Part shown: positions 1 through 11,076 of the stretch, piece after piece
Layout of the letters: each line of letters starts with the position of its first letter
How positions within the stretch are numbered: the stretch's first letter is position 1
Assembly (NCBI GenBank): GCA_020881915.1
Contig: JAJFPB010000014.1
Coordinates: 372,001-436,000, forward strand
Origin: Paramyrothecium sp. XJ0827
Taxonomy: Eukaryota; Ascomycota; Sordariomycetes; Hypocreales; Stachybotryaceae
Length of the DNA: 64,000 bases
Reading direction: 5' to 3'
Made by a program: the position numbers and the translations under genes
The notes under the pieces: generated by a model
Told to the model about the DNA's origin: nothing
The model's database searches: none
What the model saw: only the letters and a program-made list of their open reading frames with translations

Positions 1-1
1 C

Positions 2-325
2 CCGCAACTTGATGAGCGGTGCGAGAAAGCCATGAATGACTACATTGCTCTTTCGCCGCTACATACCCAATTCCTGGGAGTGCGTGTCGCGCCAGCGGTT
101 CCCGTTACCTGGACTTTCGCCGGCTTGATGCCCAAGAAGAGCGTCCAAGGGCGTTTCTCATCAGGGACTGTCATGTGGCAGGGCGCCACGACGACTCAGT
201 GGTTCATTGATTCCCAGGCAGGCATTTGTGGGGTCGCTGTCTGCCAGATCTTGCCACCCATGCATCCGTCTGTTACTGAACTGCATGAACGGTTCCAGCG
301 AGCAATCTATCGGAAGTTTGTTTAG
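2..325 (+). CDS. C-terminal end of a LovD-like transesterase (beta-lactamase/S12 fold), cut by window edge
   Basis: The frame is open from the first bases of the window and stops at 325, so only about 107 C-terminal residues are present and the start lies outside. The stretch GLMPKKSVQGRFSSGTVMWQG, followed by a WFID...GICGV segment and a final ELHERFQRAIYRKF helix, has the look of the C-terminal part of fungal beta-lactamase-fold transesterases of the LovD type. In that family the end carries a GR.S.GS..W.G motif and a closing amphipathic helix. Such enzymes move acyl groups onto polyketide or alkaloid scaffolds. The SxxK nucleophile would be upstream and cannot be seen. The neighbours (two P450s, a ketoreductase, a PRISE reductase) suit a biosynthetic cluster. 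A generic serine hydrolase of the same fold is the alternative. Confidence 0.6.
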   Translation, partial: PQLDERCEKAMNDYIALSPLHTQFLGVRVAPAVPVTWTFAGLMPKKSVQGRFSSGTVMWQGATTTQWFIDSQAGICGVAVCQILPPMHPSVTELHERFQRAIYRKFV

Positions 326-942
326 CAGTAGTTGGGACAAGTGGGGTGACGGATTCATTTTACAAATATGGTTATTTAGTCGCAGAAATACGAGGCGCGG
401 CTGGAGAAACGGCAGTTGTGTCTCGCAAAAACCAGATGTAGCAGTGTTTGATACGTCTTCTTTCAATCAAGCTAATGTTGAGGCCAAATTGATCCCCTGT
501 ACACCTCGTTGACAATCTGGCCAGTCTGACACATGCGTCTGGAATGATGAAACCGACCGAAGAAGGAAAGAAGAGGCTAATAAGGTAGAAGATATAGCTG
601 GGCCTACGACACTAGGTCTCCCCTCAACTAGCATCAGTTCGCACCACAACTCAAGTAAGTCGACTTCCAAAACATCTTCTTAAGCCACCCCTAGGGTTTC
701 AGCACATCTGAACGCGGTGAGATCCATTTCATGATGGTGTGAGTAGTTCAAGTGATATCTTTAACGCACCACCCTTTGCGTATGCATCCTGTCCGGCAAA
801 TTCATAACGGTGCGTTGATTTTCCCTAATGCAGGTTTAGGTCTAATGTAGCATTTCCTTAATAACTAACCGGGCGCGTCAACGAGATAAAGCAAAATGAG
901 GGTACCCCATTCCTAAGTACTAAGCTAGATATGTGGTTCTGA
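326..942. other. Intergenic, tail-to-tail gap
   Basis: This is the 3' flank shared by the transesterase end and the minus-strand P450. Short ORFs here (for example 467-670 minus) have no recognisable domain. I see no gene or repeat. Confidence 0.5.
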
Positions 943-2648
943 TCACATGTGGCTTTGTGTGACTTTGACTCGTATACCCTTTGTGCCAGGTTTTGGCTTT
1001 GGTACAAACCTATCCATGAACACATCCACTGCGTCGCGTTCTGTCTCAAACAGCTCACATTCGAACCTCCTGAAGAAACTAGCCAACCCGATGTACAGGT
1101 CCGCATAGGCCAGTTGCATGCCGACGCAACTCCGAGTCCCACGGCCAAAAGTGATCAAGTAACGATTCAGTGGCTTCCCATCTGGAGCACGAGGATCACC
1201 CTCCCAGCGCTCAGGCCGGAACTCGAAAGGGTCGGGGAAGATGGTTGCATCGTGCAAAGTCGTGAAGTGATCCATGCCGATCAGGGAACCCGCCGGAATG
1301 ACGTAGGTCTCTCCACTGTCAGGTGAAATGTATGAAATCGGTGTTGGGGTCACGCGAGTTAGCCGTTGAATAACACCGTAACCAAATCGAAGGGCTTCGT
1401 TGACAACCGCGGAAAGGTAGGGCAGTTTCATGAGTGTATCAAGATCTGGGAGTTCTTTGGGATCTGGAATCGCCATTTCTAGCTCGGCCTTGAGTTTTTG
1501 CAGAATAGCTGGTTGAGCCAACAAGTGATATGCGCAAGTGGAGAGGGTGTACATGGTAGTCTCGAGACCAGCGCCAATCACGGACATGGCCTCATGCTCC
1601 AAGCGCTCATCAGTCAGTTCAGAGGCCGGCAGCTCTTCGTTCTCCAGCAATGATGAGAACAGACTAGCGCCGGTTGATGCATTCTCAGTTTTGCTTGAAT
1701 TCCGGGCATTTTTGATGGTTCGAATTTGCTCTCTTATCGCGTTTTCAAACTCAAACACAGAGTCCATCGAGGGGACGAGAGCCTTAGTGATTGATTCGGG
1801 CACCATTTGCAAACATCTGGCGAGCCAGGGGAATTGGGTGATCCAATGTACGGGTTCAGTTAGGTCTACCCTACGCAGTTTTGATTATATGAGCAAGCTC
1901 TTATCAACCACGCAGCTGGATTATCCACTCACATTGAATCAGAAAACCTGGCTCGAAAATTTGGACTCATGATAAAGTCGTACGGCTTTTCGAGACAGTA
2001 ACCTACGACAACGTCCGAGGTAAAGGCGCCCCACATCGAGTTCAGATGCAAGACTTTATCTTCGTTGAGGAACTCGTCTTCCACCCGTCTACTCAGCCGA
2101 TCCATTAGACGCTGAACCTGAGGAGCGTGCTGGGCAACTCTTCGCTTGGAGAAAAAGGGGTTCAGTCCGGATCGACGAATGCGATGAAGCTTGTGCTCGG
2201 CGGTGGAAAAAGATGCGAGCCAGTTGTTGAATCGACGCTCGAATTTCTTTGGCTTCTCCAAATGGCGAGATTGGCTGTAGAGAATTTCGTAGAATGAGGG
2301 ATCCTGCACGTGGACTTCATTTGGCCCGACACGGACAATGGGTCCTGGAGACAGTGAGTGAGACAAAAGGCTCTCCAAAATATCTCAGAAAATGAGCGTA
2401 CCGTATTTCTCATGCCATCGCTGATATGCCCACATGAATTGTCCACCTGGTGCTTTCAAGCACTCATAGTAAGTCTCGACCCATTGTGTCAGTGCGGCTG
2501 ATCTGGGTCCCGGCACATGACGCAAAGGGTGAAGGGCCAGTCGATATATAGAGATAGCAACGCAATAAACCAGAAGCAAAACACAAACTATGCCTGCCGA
2601 CTGCCCGCAGGTAAAAGTGAACGATTTGTTGATCACCTGTTCAGCCAT
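943..2648 (-). CDS. Cytochrome P450 monooxygenase, trichodiene-oxygenase-like (Tri4/CYP58 type)
   Basis: Three exons (2648-2402, 2344-1933, 1870-943) give 528 residues, the normal P450 length. The ATG at 2648 is chosen because the longer frame upstream begins with GTG. A membrane anchor (SAGIVCVLLLVYCVAISIYR) comes first, then the proline-rich HPLRHVPGPR hinge. The I-helix has AGLETT, the ExxR motif reads EALR, and the haem loop reads FGRGTRSCVG, whose cysteine is the iron ligand. The tail (LFETERDAVDVFMDRFVPKPKPGTKG) has the layout seen in fungal Tri4-like P450s. The enzyme would sit in the ER membrane and hydroxylate or epoxidise a lipophilic metabolite; the substrate cannot be read from sequence. 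It lies between the transesterase end and a second P450, which suggests a biosynthetic cluster. Both introns are about 60 bp with GT-AG borders. Confidence 0.9.
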
Positions 2649-3932
2649 GAGGTCGGGAAAGATAGGTCGGCGCGAAGTATCGGGGATTGCTTGCAGCACT
2701 TCCAGCGCCTTGCCCGCGTATGTGTGATCTTTCTAGAGTTTTGCAGAGATGTTCTTGAGCTATTGGCAGCTCACTGGCGCGATTTTTGGGCACGTTTTAT
2801 GCGATTTGGAACTGCTCAACACCATTGTATTCGACCGTAAACCCAGTCTCCCCGGCTCGCTTAAATCGAAATGCATCCAATGGGCGCTCCGCGACTTACT
2901 CCTCTTTCTACATCCCAAGCTGACGTGTCATCTCAGCAACCAATGACGAGTCGAATTAGTCAGGGTGCGTTGTTACACAATTTGAACTACTCGTTAGCTG
3001 TGTATGCAGGCTTGGACAGTGTACCGCCTATCAGTGTGATAGCCTATCTGGAAGGATCAGATAAAGCCGTACTTTGAGGGGTAATCTTCCAAGTATCAAG
3101 GCCCTGGTCTTACCCGGACCCGCTTATCACTGCTCTAGAATGCCATCTTTCTCTGGAGATACTCGATGAATGAGGGGTTCCGACTCCCTGTCCGTTGTAT
3201 GTTGAATGGACAGAAGCTGGAGGGGGTTGAAGAACGGAGATCCGGTATTCGAGATAATCAGTATCCATGTGGCCACAAAATATCATGGAGCGTTATAATC
3301 CTTATTGCGTCAATTATGAACTTAGATTGATGCAATCAACATTCACGAAGGCCGTATGACTCTGGTTCCACACGGGGAAGCTATCGTTACAGCTGCTGGT
3401 TTTCTAACGGCTCTAACAATTCTTAGGAGCGTCTCGGAAGACCTTTGCCTTGATTGGCTTTGAAGATCAGGGTGATTGCACTGGACTGTGGGAGATGGAA
3501 AAGCCCACTGAATGCTGTGCATCTCGAGACATCGCACCACGCCAATCCCCGAACATGCATCCCTTAATTTGTCTAGAAAAGTTGATCGACTAGGCCTTGG
3601 TAGTAGACCGCACGAGCCGGTTCAGTTCCAGTTTGGCTGTTGATTACTTATAGAGAGAATTAAAAGAAACTTTAAGTATTCTTAAAGATATTTTAAAGCT
3701 TTTCGGATGGTTAATAATCATTTGTTGCTGGATTTCGATTTTACGCTCGAGGTTCTCGCTCGCCGCTTGAAGAGCCTAGCGGGAAGGCCTGAAACTGAGT
3801 TGGCAACGAAACACGCTCATAAAAGCAAATGAGGCTGTGGATTGCCAACTCAATGACTCCTAAGCCTTCCACTTGGCCCGAGCCCTCTTCATCCCTCTCC
3901 ACCCTCTGATACAGAAGCACCGGTACATACTC
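2649..3932. other. Intergenic region between two P450 genes
   Basis: About 1.3 kb holding the promoter of the 943-2648 P450 and the 3' flank of the 3933-5607 P450. Scattered ORFs under 110 codons have no recognisable domain. A short AT-rich run lies near 3650-3720. I see no gene. Confidence 0.5.
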
Positions 3933-5607
3933 TCAATTTGAAGAGATAGCATGACCTTCATACTCCTTGAGAATCAGTGTAGGTCCGTCGTGAAGGGATG
4001 TGAAAACATCATACAACTGAAACTCATCCTGTCTTCCCCTCCCATCAGTTCTGCCCTTCGAACCCCCGCCAAGTTGACCCTTGGCTCCAGGTGCAACCTC
4101 GATATCAAAGTAGTAGATTGTCTTTGCGATTGTCAGGCTGAGCTCAAGGTAGGCAATGGCTTTTCCAGCACAAGAACGATGGCCTACCCCAAAAGGTGCA
4201 AAGGCTCGCCGCATCAGTGACGACGGGTCTTCAGCTTCTTTTGTTAACCATCTTTCTGGTCTGAAGACGAATGGTTCAGGGAAGTAAGCCTCATTATGAT
4301 GAAGCGCGTATAGGTTTACAGCAACCTGTGTCCCATGAGGGATCTTGTAGCCATCAATGATGAGCTGAGTGTCACCTCCCCTCGCCAAGGGGACTTGTTC
4401 ACGCCACATCATTCCTGAAAGTGGCGGCGATAAACGCAAAGCCTCATTGATACATGCCCTAAGGTATACACAGTTGCGCAGTGCTTCGCCGGACTTGATA
4501 TCATCACCAGAACTAAAATGAGTCCGAATCTCCCCGGCCAATCTCTTCTGGCAGTTTGGGTAGCGTGATAAGTAAAAGAAAAGGGCAGCCATGGCAGCGG
4601 CCGAAGTTGCGCCCCCCGCAATAATGAAAAAGAAGGCTTCAGCCCAGAGCTCACTATCTCTTAGACTCGTCCCAATCGCCATACTGTCCACAGCGAATGC
4701 GTAGAGGTCATGTTTGGCGTTTTTAGGCATTGCGGTGCGGTTTCGTACCATCTTCTCGATAATATTTCGGTATTTGTTCCGAATCTTGCTTCCAATAACT
4801 TTCAAAGCCGGCTCAATAACAGCTACCTTTGGTAACTGCATGTAAATGTTCACACGAACATTTACAAAAGAGAGCGCCCACATCAACCAGCGGTTTACCA
4901 TCTCAGTCTGCATCCGAAGAGGGTAGCCAAAGCCAAGGTGGCCTACAACATCGCCTCCAAGATATTCGAGACGTTGCGACATATTAACTGGTTCGTTTCG
5001 ACGACTAGAAACAAGCAGTTGCTGAATGAAGATGTCAACCTGCTCTATCATTGTAGGTTCGAACAAGCGCGAAGACTTTTCAGAGATAGGCTGACTGATC
5101 TTGCGTTTTCTTCGGTGCTCCTCGACGTCAGGCGTGTCGAAGACGTTGCCAAGAGGTGTCATTCGTGTCAGGAGGTACACATGCGACTTTGTGACTGCAG
5201 GGTTCACATAGATATCTGAAGTTTCATTAGATTCATCCTGGCATCTTTGTTCTCCACACCATTACCTTGCAGTGCGGTTACAGTATTGAACAACAATCTG
5301 TCAGGCGCTTGTCTAACTACTGACCCATACTTGATGTGGTTTTGGTAACTGGACAGGTGGCCACGCCTCCGGAAGGCCTGGGTTCCGCCATACAAATTGG
5401 TCACTCTCGCGAATAATGGCCCTGGGTATTCCTTTAGAGGGTGGAGGAATAGACGATGCCCGAAAACCAAAAATATCTGCAATTAAAAGTTAGCCAGGCA
5501 TATGTGAGTACATGGTGTGATCATCAGCGGACGATAGCACTCACATATGGAATAAACAAATAAAAGCAGTACTTTGGCATCTCCTTCAGTGTCTCGATAA
5601 AGCCCAT
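3933..5607 (-). CDS. Cytochrome P450 monooxygenase, benzoate 4-hydroxylase/isotrichodermin hydroxylase-like
   Basis: Three exons (5607-5545, 5476-5266, 5215-3933) give 518 residues. The joins restore the family's landmark regions: YLFIPY-IFLVFGHRLFLHPL as the anchor followed by KEYPGPLFA, and TALQ-DIYVNPAVTKS after the second intron. Downstream are the I-helix IAGGATSAAAM, ExxR as EALR, the PERF-like FRPERW, and the haem loop FAPFGVGHRSCAG with the ligand cysteine. The I-helix has AGGATS where many P450s have AG.(D/E)T, so the acidic residue is absent. The membrane anchor is short (about 15 residues). Family context suggests oxidation of a small aromatic or terpenoid metabolite, but the substrate is not readable. 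It shares orientation with the upstream P450 and the ketoreductase. Confidence 0.9.
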
Positions 5608-6444
5608 AGCTACAGGACAGAAGATAGCTGTAACAGGCTATTTGGGGTTTGTGGCAGTCAAGCAAAGGTCACGAAGACTACTGAAGGAAGCTGGAAGATT
5701 TTTGAGGCACGACCCTGCCAACCGGATGAGGGGATGCGAGAGTACCTGTTCTATGAGATGTTGGTTGGCTACACGAATAAGCCAAGCCAACGACATGCAT
5801 TGGCGAATCCCGCAGGAGTTCCGGCCATTAACCGAGGGAATGTTTGGAGTACTGTGAGATTACATTGAGGCTGATCTCTTGCCCGTTGAATAGCGCCACG
5901 AGAACCAGCGCAGCAATTTACGGCAGTCCATTGACGAAGTGAGGTCTTGAAATGAGATCTGGCTGGCATATCTTACAAGTCGGGCGAGTGCCGCGATCCT
6001 TAAGAGATTTTCTCAACCTACCAGAAAAATTTACTGTGTTTTCGCTATCATCGACCTCCACACCAACCTGGTGACGCGACACTTTCACTCACAGCTGATG
6101 AGGCAAATAAGCAAGCTCATTCTCCTCGCATAAGAATTACTGCGTTGGCTTTGGTCACGATATGATAAACCAAGATTTAGTTCAGGCTAGCTCAAAATGG
6201 GGATAACCTAGGTTGAAGTAGTGATCACTTAGTCCCTGAAGCATAAAGGAATACTTGATCTTTATTTTGGTGTGTTAAATGGTCGGCAGTGATTGCAAAA
6301 GGCAACAGCGGCAGATGAACAGCAAGTATGACAGATGCAGATAATCCCAGAAATCAATCACCAATTCATTGAAACGGCGTACAGGAGATATTAGAATCTC
6401 TTCTCAAGAGCAAGATTTTCTTGCGGGCTTCCGTTCCGCCTGCC
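5608..6444. other. Intergenic region
   Basis: This is the promoter side of the second P450 and the 3' flank of the SDR gene. ORFs of at most 71 codons have no recognisable features. I see nothing else. Confidence 0.5.
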
Positions 6445-7206
6445 TCACCACGGAATCTCGTGGCCGGTCTGTGTGACGAACTTGCCGCTGACTGACTCCC
6501 TCGTAGCCCCGTCAATGACTGTCAGCATACCCGCGACGCTATCCTCGACTGTCAATGGAGGCCTAGGGGCATAGTTCCAATCCCTCGCTGCAATATCGCC
6601 GTTGCGTGTCTGGACCCAGCCGGGGTGCAGGGCGACTGCAACCAGGCCCTGCGACTCATGCTGCAGATGCAAAGCGCGAGTGATCCAGTTCAGGGCTGCC
6701 TTGCTAGGCCCATACGAACCGCCTGGCATGGGCTCCTGCATGCCGATGCTGCCCACAGACGAAGTGATCATGAAGAGCTTGGGTGGTGATGAGGCCTTCT
6801 GTAATAGGGGCCACAAGGCCTGGAAGACCATCAATGGCGCAATGGCATTCGTCTCGTACGCCGCGCGGAGATCGGCAGCTGACGTCTGAATGGCGGGCAC
6901 CAGGGGTGGGCACGAGCCCGCGTTGTTGATCAGCACATCAATGTGGTCGACAGAGCCTCCGACGTTCTTGGCCAGCGCCGTCTGGACATCTTCAGGGGAG
7001 GGAGCGGCTGTAAGATCGAGAATGATGACATGGAGCACGCTCCCCTCTCCCAAAGGAATCTCTTCGGCCTTCAAGCTTGCGGCTGCTTCATCGCTGCGAA
7101 CCGACGCGACGACGGTGGTGTAAGATCGTGCGAGGAGTGTCTTCACCAGGCCCAAGCCCAGCCCTCGATTGCCTCCGGTCACGAAGTAGACGGTATTGCC
7201 AGTCAT
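6445..7206 (-). CDS. Short-chain dehydrogenase/reductase, NorA-like ketoreductase
   Basis: One exon of 253 residues, the usual size for a classical SDR. The ATG at 7206 is chosen because it places the glycine-rich loop (VTGGNRGLGLG) near residue 10, as expected; the frame stays open upstream without SDR-like sequence. It has the structural NNAG motif, the catalytic serine region (ITSSVGS) and the YGPSK active-site Tyr/Lys. The start VYFVTGGNRGLGLGLVKTLL resembles fungal SDRs annotated as norsolorinic-acid-ketoreductase-like, which reduce polyketide ketones with NADPH. The protein should be cytosolic. Its position between P450s and a PRISE reductase supports a role in a secondary pathway, but no substrate can be named. 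Confidence 0.88.
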   Translation of the reverse strand: MTGNTVYFVTGGNRGLGLGLVKTLLARSYTTVVASVRSDEAAASLKAEEIPLGEGSVLHVIILDLTAAPSPEDVQTALAKNVGGSVDHIDVLINNAGSCPPLVPAIQTSAADLRAAYETNAIAPLMVFQALWPLLQKASSPPKLFMITSSVGSIGMQEPMPGGSYGPSKAALNWITRALHLQHESQGLVAVALHPGWVQTRNGDIAARDWNYAPRPPLTVEDSVAGMLTVIDGATRESVSGKFVTQTGHEIPW

Positions 7207-8050
7207 GGTACTTAGATCATATGAGTCAGGTAGTGTATGATTGGATAACACAAGGACGAGTAGGTAGAAGGAGTAAGTTTTACAGCTTGGCGCGTGAGAC
7301 GGCCACGGCCTTTTAAGGGGTTGCCCTATTATGTCACATGTTGGAGCGGCCCCGCATCGGAGCACGCAAATTTACCCCCGTGTAAGAGGAATCACGCGTT
7401 ATTTATCGCATAAATCATAAATATCGTGTGCGCAATGTGGGGTAATTCGAGGGTAGGAAAAGGGGGAAAGGGTGTAATAGTTTCTCTCCGTGTTTGGATA
7501 GCTGTATACAATGAATTGGGGTCAGATCTGCCATTATTGAGAGCAAAAAGTGCTCATCTCCCTGTCTAGCTTGACCTTTTCGATGCAGGATGAGGTGAAT
7601 GTTTCGTTGTAAGGCAGAGATCACGATGCCTGATGTGGTTGTGTAATGGGATCTACCCGGCCGTTCCGACAATGGCCGATTTGAGGGTCATGTCGACATG
7701 TTAGGAGGGAATAATGCAAATAATCATGCCCTTTAAACAAATTTGGCCTTGAGGGTCTTCCGGGACCGCATCGCACCGCGATGAGACATCACCAGGGCTT
7801 ATCCCTGATCTAAATGCAGCATTCAGCTCAGCACCCATGCCAATTTGAGCTCCAATCGCAGCAATCTGGCGTCCATGGAGCACTGTGACCTTGCGTTTCC
7901 CGTGTATGCCACTAGAGCTCGTTGTCCTCTAGTATACAAGGCGGAATGATTCGGCGACTAAGAAATAAAGATGTCAAAGGAGAGATTCCGCTCTAGCTTG
8001 AGATCATGCGCTTCAAATTTCTTGATCTCTATTTTCCAACCCCTCTCTAC
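7207..8050. other. Intergenic region
   Basis: Holds the SDR promoter and the 3' flank of the PRISE pseudogene. A CGG-N5-CCG dyad near 7658 has an unrelated spacer and is probably chance. I see no gene. Confidence 0.5.
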
Positions 8051-9382
8051 CTAGATCATAGGCGTCACCTGAGCAGCCATCTTTGGCAACATGCCCAGCC
8101 TGTGACACTCTGAATACATCTCGTGTACACTTTCCAGAGGATCTACAAAACCGTTGAAGCCAAACCTCCTTGTCTTGCTTGAAGAAGCAGTGCCAAACGA
8201 CAGGTATGCAAAGTCACCACTGAAGATGGCGTCCAGGTCCTCCTCGAATGGATTCCAAGTCAGCCCCCCTCCTGAGCTTTCCATTAAACTCTTCCACGCC
8301 TTTTTGTTGGCTTCATCATCAGCCCATTCACGAAGCGTGAACCGCCTCCTCATCTCCTGTGGCGGACCGTAGCCCAGTGGATTCTTAGAACCCCCACCCA
8401 AGGACATGATCTTGCTGTAATGACTGTCATCCAGCTCTGGGCCAAGCACACCCTTCGATACTCCCCACCACTCCGCAAGGGCCCCGAAGAATCTGTCCCA
8501 GCTCAGGGGGGCTCCATCCACGGCATTGAAGGCTTCGTTCGCACATTCAGGTTCCAGCACGGCCCACTCGCTTAGGTAACCAGTTAGGCGAGCCGTCGAA
8601 TGTGCTGCTTCGAATTGCCAAGCGGCCAAGTCGCCGCCGAACTCAAGTGGTTGGCCCTTATGCGCCTGGACAGCGGCGTAGATGGCGAAGGACATGAACA
8701 TGTTGAGTGGTTAGCTAGGGGACGCACCAATTATTCCAAATGGCCGCACCATGTTCCAATCAGTGCCAGGAAATTTTCTGCAGAAGGCCTTCATGGCATC
8801 TTCTTGGTGGTAGTAAAAGTTGTCGGCAATGTGCCTTGGCTGTGGATCGGATTCGACCATGGGTGTACGAACACGTCCCAAGTGCATGCCGTAGTTCTTT
8901 CCACCAGTCTGCAGCAGAATCCGCTTGGGTACCGTGTCGGCAAGAGGCAAAGCATCGAGGAGGTTTTGGAACATCGGTGCGTTGGTGTCGATCAGGGCCT
9001 TGGCTGACTCTGGGCTCATTGGATCCAGCACAGTCTTCGGTTGAAGGTAGGCATAGTAGAATAGGTAATCTGCCTTGACATGGGCTTGCTGCAGGCTCTC
9101 TGCAATCGACTCTGCAGCAGATGATAAATCAACAGGCACGTGGGCGACCCGCGACAGCTGTTCGTCGGACAGGAACGACTTGGCCTTTTCAGAAAGAGGA
9201 GACCTCGACAGAATGAAGATGCGGGACCAACGAGGCGTGTCGAGCAGAGCCCTCAAAGCGTGAAATCCCGAGATGCCACTTGCGCCGCACACAATGGCAG
9301 TCAGTCCATCAACTTCAGGTCCGAATTGGGGGAGGTTGCGGAACACTCCGTTGGTGCGTAGGGGCTGCAAGCGTGACGACAT
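8051..9382 (-). pseudogene. PRISE-type (progesterone 5-beta-reductase/iridoid synthase-like) reductase with an in-frame stop
   Basis: Two blocks in the same frame are separated by a single TAA at 8711-8713. The upstream block has the Rossmann loop CGASGISGF, the family's LLQTGGKNYG segment and the NFYYHQED motif that carries the active-site tyrosine. It ends in WNMVRPFGIIGASPS. The downstream block resumes at FMSFAIYAAVQAHKGQPLEFGGD and runs to a normal C-terminus (SVHEMYSECHRLGMLPK). Read through the stop, the whole is about 443 residues, and I see no gain or loss of residues at the stop compared with family members as I remember them. No GT-AG intron of workable size can remove the TAA, since the gap between blocks is under 12 bases. 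I therefore call a nonsense-mutated copy. A sequencing error is possible, and programmed readthrough is less likely. An intact enzyme would reduce an activated C=C bond with NADPH. Confidence 0.75.
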
Positions 9383-10098
9383 GTTGATGAGAATTGGTTG
9401 GAGCTGGGCGGTTGACAGCTTGTTGCAGAAGATTGAATCAAGGCGCGCGATGTTGAGAAGAATGTTGTTGAAGGTAAGCTGTCTCTGTGTGCGGTTACCT
9501 GCGATTTATATTGCATTTCACGATGCCAACAGGCTGCAATGAAAGATGAGGCTCGATACCCGTGACTCGAGACCCCGATTTTCACGTTGCGACACAATGA
9601 TGCCTCTGACATTAGCCTTATGGATCTCGCCGGCGCCATCGCGCGCTAACAAGCAGCCTTACGCAGCCTTAACCAGTCGAGAGACTCTGTTATTGGCAAG
9701 CAGAAAATTTCCGGTCTACCTGCACCGATCCATACCTCCAAATACGTGACATCATTGCCTTAGCTGCGATCGGTCGGGGTGGAGCGGGACGGACTCCGTA
9801 CAACTTCCGAAGCGGGTCGGCTAACGGTTGGTGAACGTCCACTCGGGTTTGAGGCTTAAGATGGCTGTCGACGCGTTCAAATATTCACCTCGCCGCATTC
9901 CGAACAGCCCTGTGTCATCTCGGCTGTTCCACATCATCCGAGTTTCTGTCGCAGACTTGCTTTGTTGTGAACGAAGCACGAACTACAAGACTTGGTCAAG
10001 ACTTGGTCAACAAGCAGGGGTACATCTTCGCCCTCGCCCACTCTTAGGCTTACCATCTATCTATAGTAAGACGATCTGGCACAGACCCTGATCACATC
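9383..10098. other. Divergent intergenic region with a short tandem repeat
   Basis: Promoter region between the minus-strand PRISE pseudogene and the plus-strand DNA glycosylase. Two adjacent copies of aagacttggtc occur near 9987-10008. I see nothing else. Confidence 0.5.
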
Positions 10099-11076
10099 AT
10101 GGTGCATCCAAGACAAATTGTTACACGTTCAAAGACCCATGGCCCCAGCAGCTTACGACAGTCGAGAAGGCTCACCGCAGCGTCTATTGTACCTGCGAGG
10201 AACACCAAAAGCCACATCAACGACGAGGAGGACAAGGAGGCCTCTGAGCCTGATAGCGCGAGCCAAGAGCCCAAACTCTCCAATTCCCCTCCAACAGACT
10301 CTTTGTCTCAAAAGAAATGGACGTCCTGGTCCCAACACTCTGGGTCTTCGCCATTCCCTGACTTCCCTCGCCCAAGCCCGAAAGAATGCCTAGTTGCGCA
10401 CCGCATGCTGCAGGATATGCACGGCGACACGGTGAAGAAAAACTTCTCCGAGGGCGATGAGCCTGTGCCGGACGGCCAATACACGTCGGTCATGGACGCG
10501 CTCGTCGTCGCGGCACTTAGCCAGGCCACGAGCTGGAAGAATGCCAAGAGAGCCATGAACAACATGAAACAGGTTTATGGATCAATTTTCGCATACAAAG
10601 CTATTGTAGATGGCGGCATGGACAAGCTGCGCGACGCACTGAGGCCAGGGGGTATGCAGAATCGCAAATCCAAGATCCTGATGGGCTTGCTGCAAGATGT
10701 CAAGTCGCGGCACGGGGACTGGGACCTTCAATACTTATTTGACGCTTCGGACGATGACGTTACCAAGGAGGTAGTGAGCTATTGGGGCTTGGGTCCAAAA
10801 TGCGCCCACTGCCTGATGAGCATCTGCCTCAAGCGTGACCGATTTGCAGTCGATACACACGTATATCGCCTTTCTGGTCTCTGGGGCTGGCGACCGCCGA
10901 ACTCGAACGTGGAGAAGGCACAGGCACATCTCAACTACCGCATTCCGAACGACATCAAGTATGCGCTGCATTACGAGATGATTGTCCATGGGAGAGAGTG
11001 CGTCGCTTGCACGGGCAGGAAGGCGAATGGGCCACAATGCCCTGTAAAGACGGCACTGGGTCAATTTACGGGCTAA
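10099..11076 (+). CDS. HhH-GPD superfamily base-excision DNA glycosylase
   Basis: One exon of 325 residues. A basic, serine-rich N-terminal third (residues 1-95) looks disordered and could carry nuclear targeting. The catalytic domain follows. Its hairpin is GLGPKCAHCL with lysine at about 234, and the GPD aspartate lies in VDTHVYRL at about 252. This Lys/Asp pair is what bifunctional endonuclease III/OGG1-type glycosylases use for base removal and strand nicking. The C-terminal cysteines (CVACTGRKANGPQC) are spaced C-x2-C-x9-C, which does not match the C-x6-C-x2-C-x5-C iron-sulphur loop of endonuclease III, so a cluster is doubtful. The likely role is repair of oxidised or alkylated bases in the nucleus. 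The neighbours show no functional link. Confidence 0.85.
   Translation: MVHPRQIVTRSKTHGPSSLRQSRRLTAASIVPARNTKSHINDEEDKEASEPDSASQEPKLSNSPPTDSLSQKKWTSWSQHSGSSPFPDFPRPSPKECLVAHRMLQDMHGDTVKKNFSEGDEPVPDGQYTSVMDALVVAALSQATSWKNAKRAMNNMKQVYGSIFAYKAIVDGGMDKLRDALRPGGMQNRKSKILMGLLQDVKSRHGDWDLQYLFDASDDDVTKEVVSYWGLGPKCAHCLMSICLKRDRFAVDTHVYRLSGLWGWRPPNSNVEKAQAHLNYRIPNDIKYALHYEMIVHGRECVACTGRKANGPQCPVKTALGQFTG

Noticed and set aside
8702..8713. Mini-intron removing the TAA in the PRISE gene
   Set aside because: The only GT...AG pair is about 13 bases, too short to splice, and its removal shifts the frame.
9987..10008. Two tandem 11-base repeats (aagacttggtc)
   Set aside because: Only two copies, with no structure or link to a feature; probably a chance slippage product.
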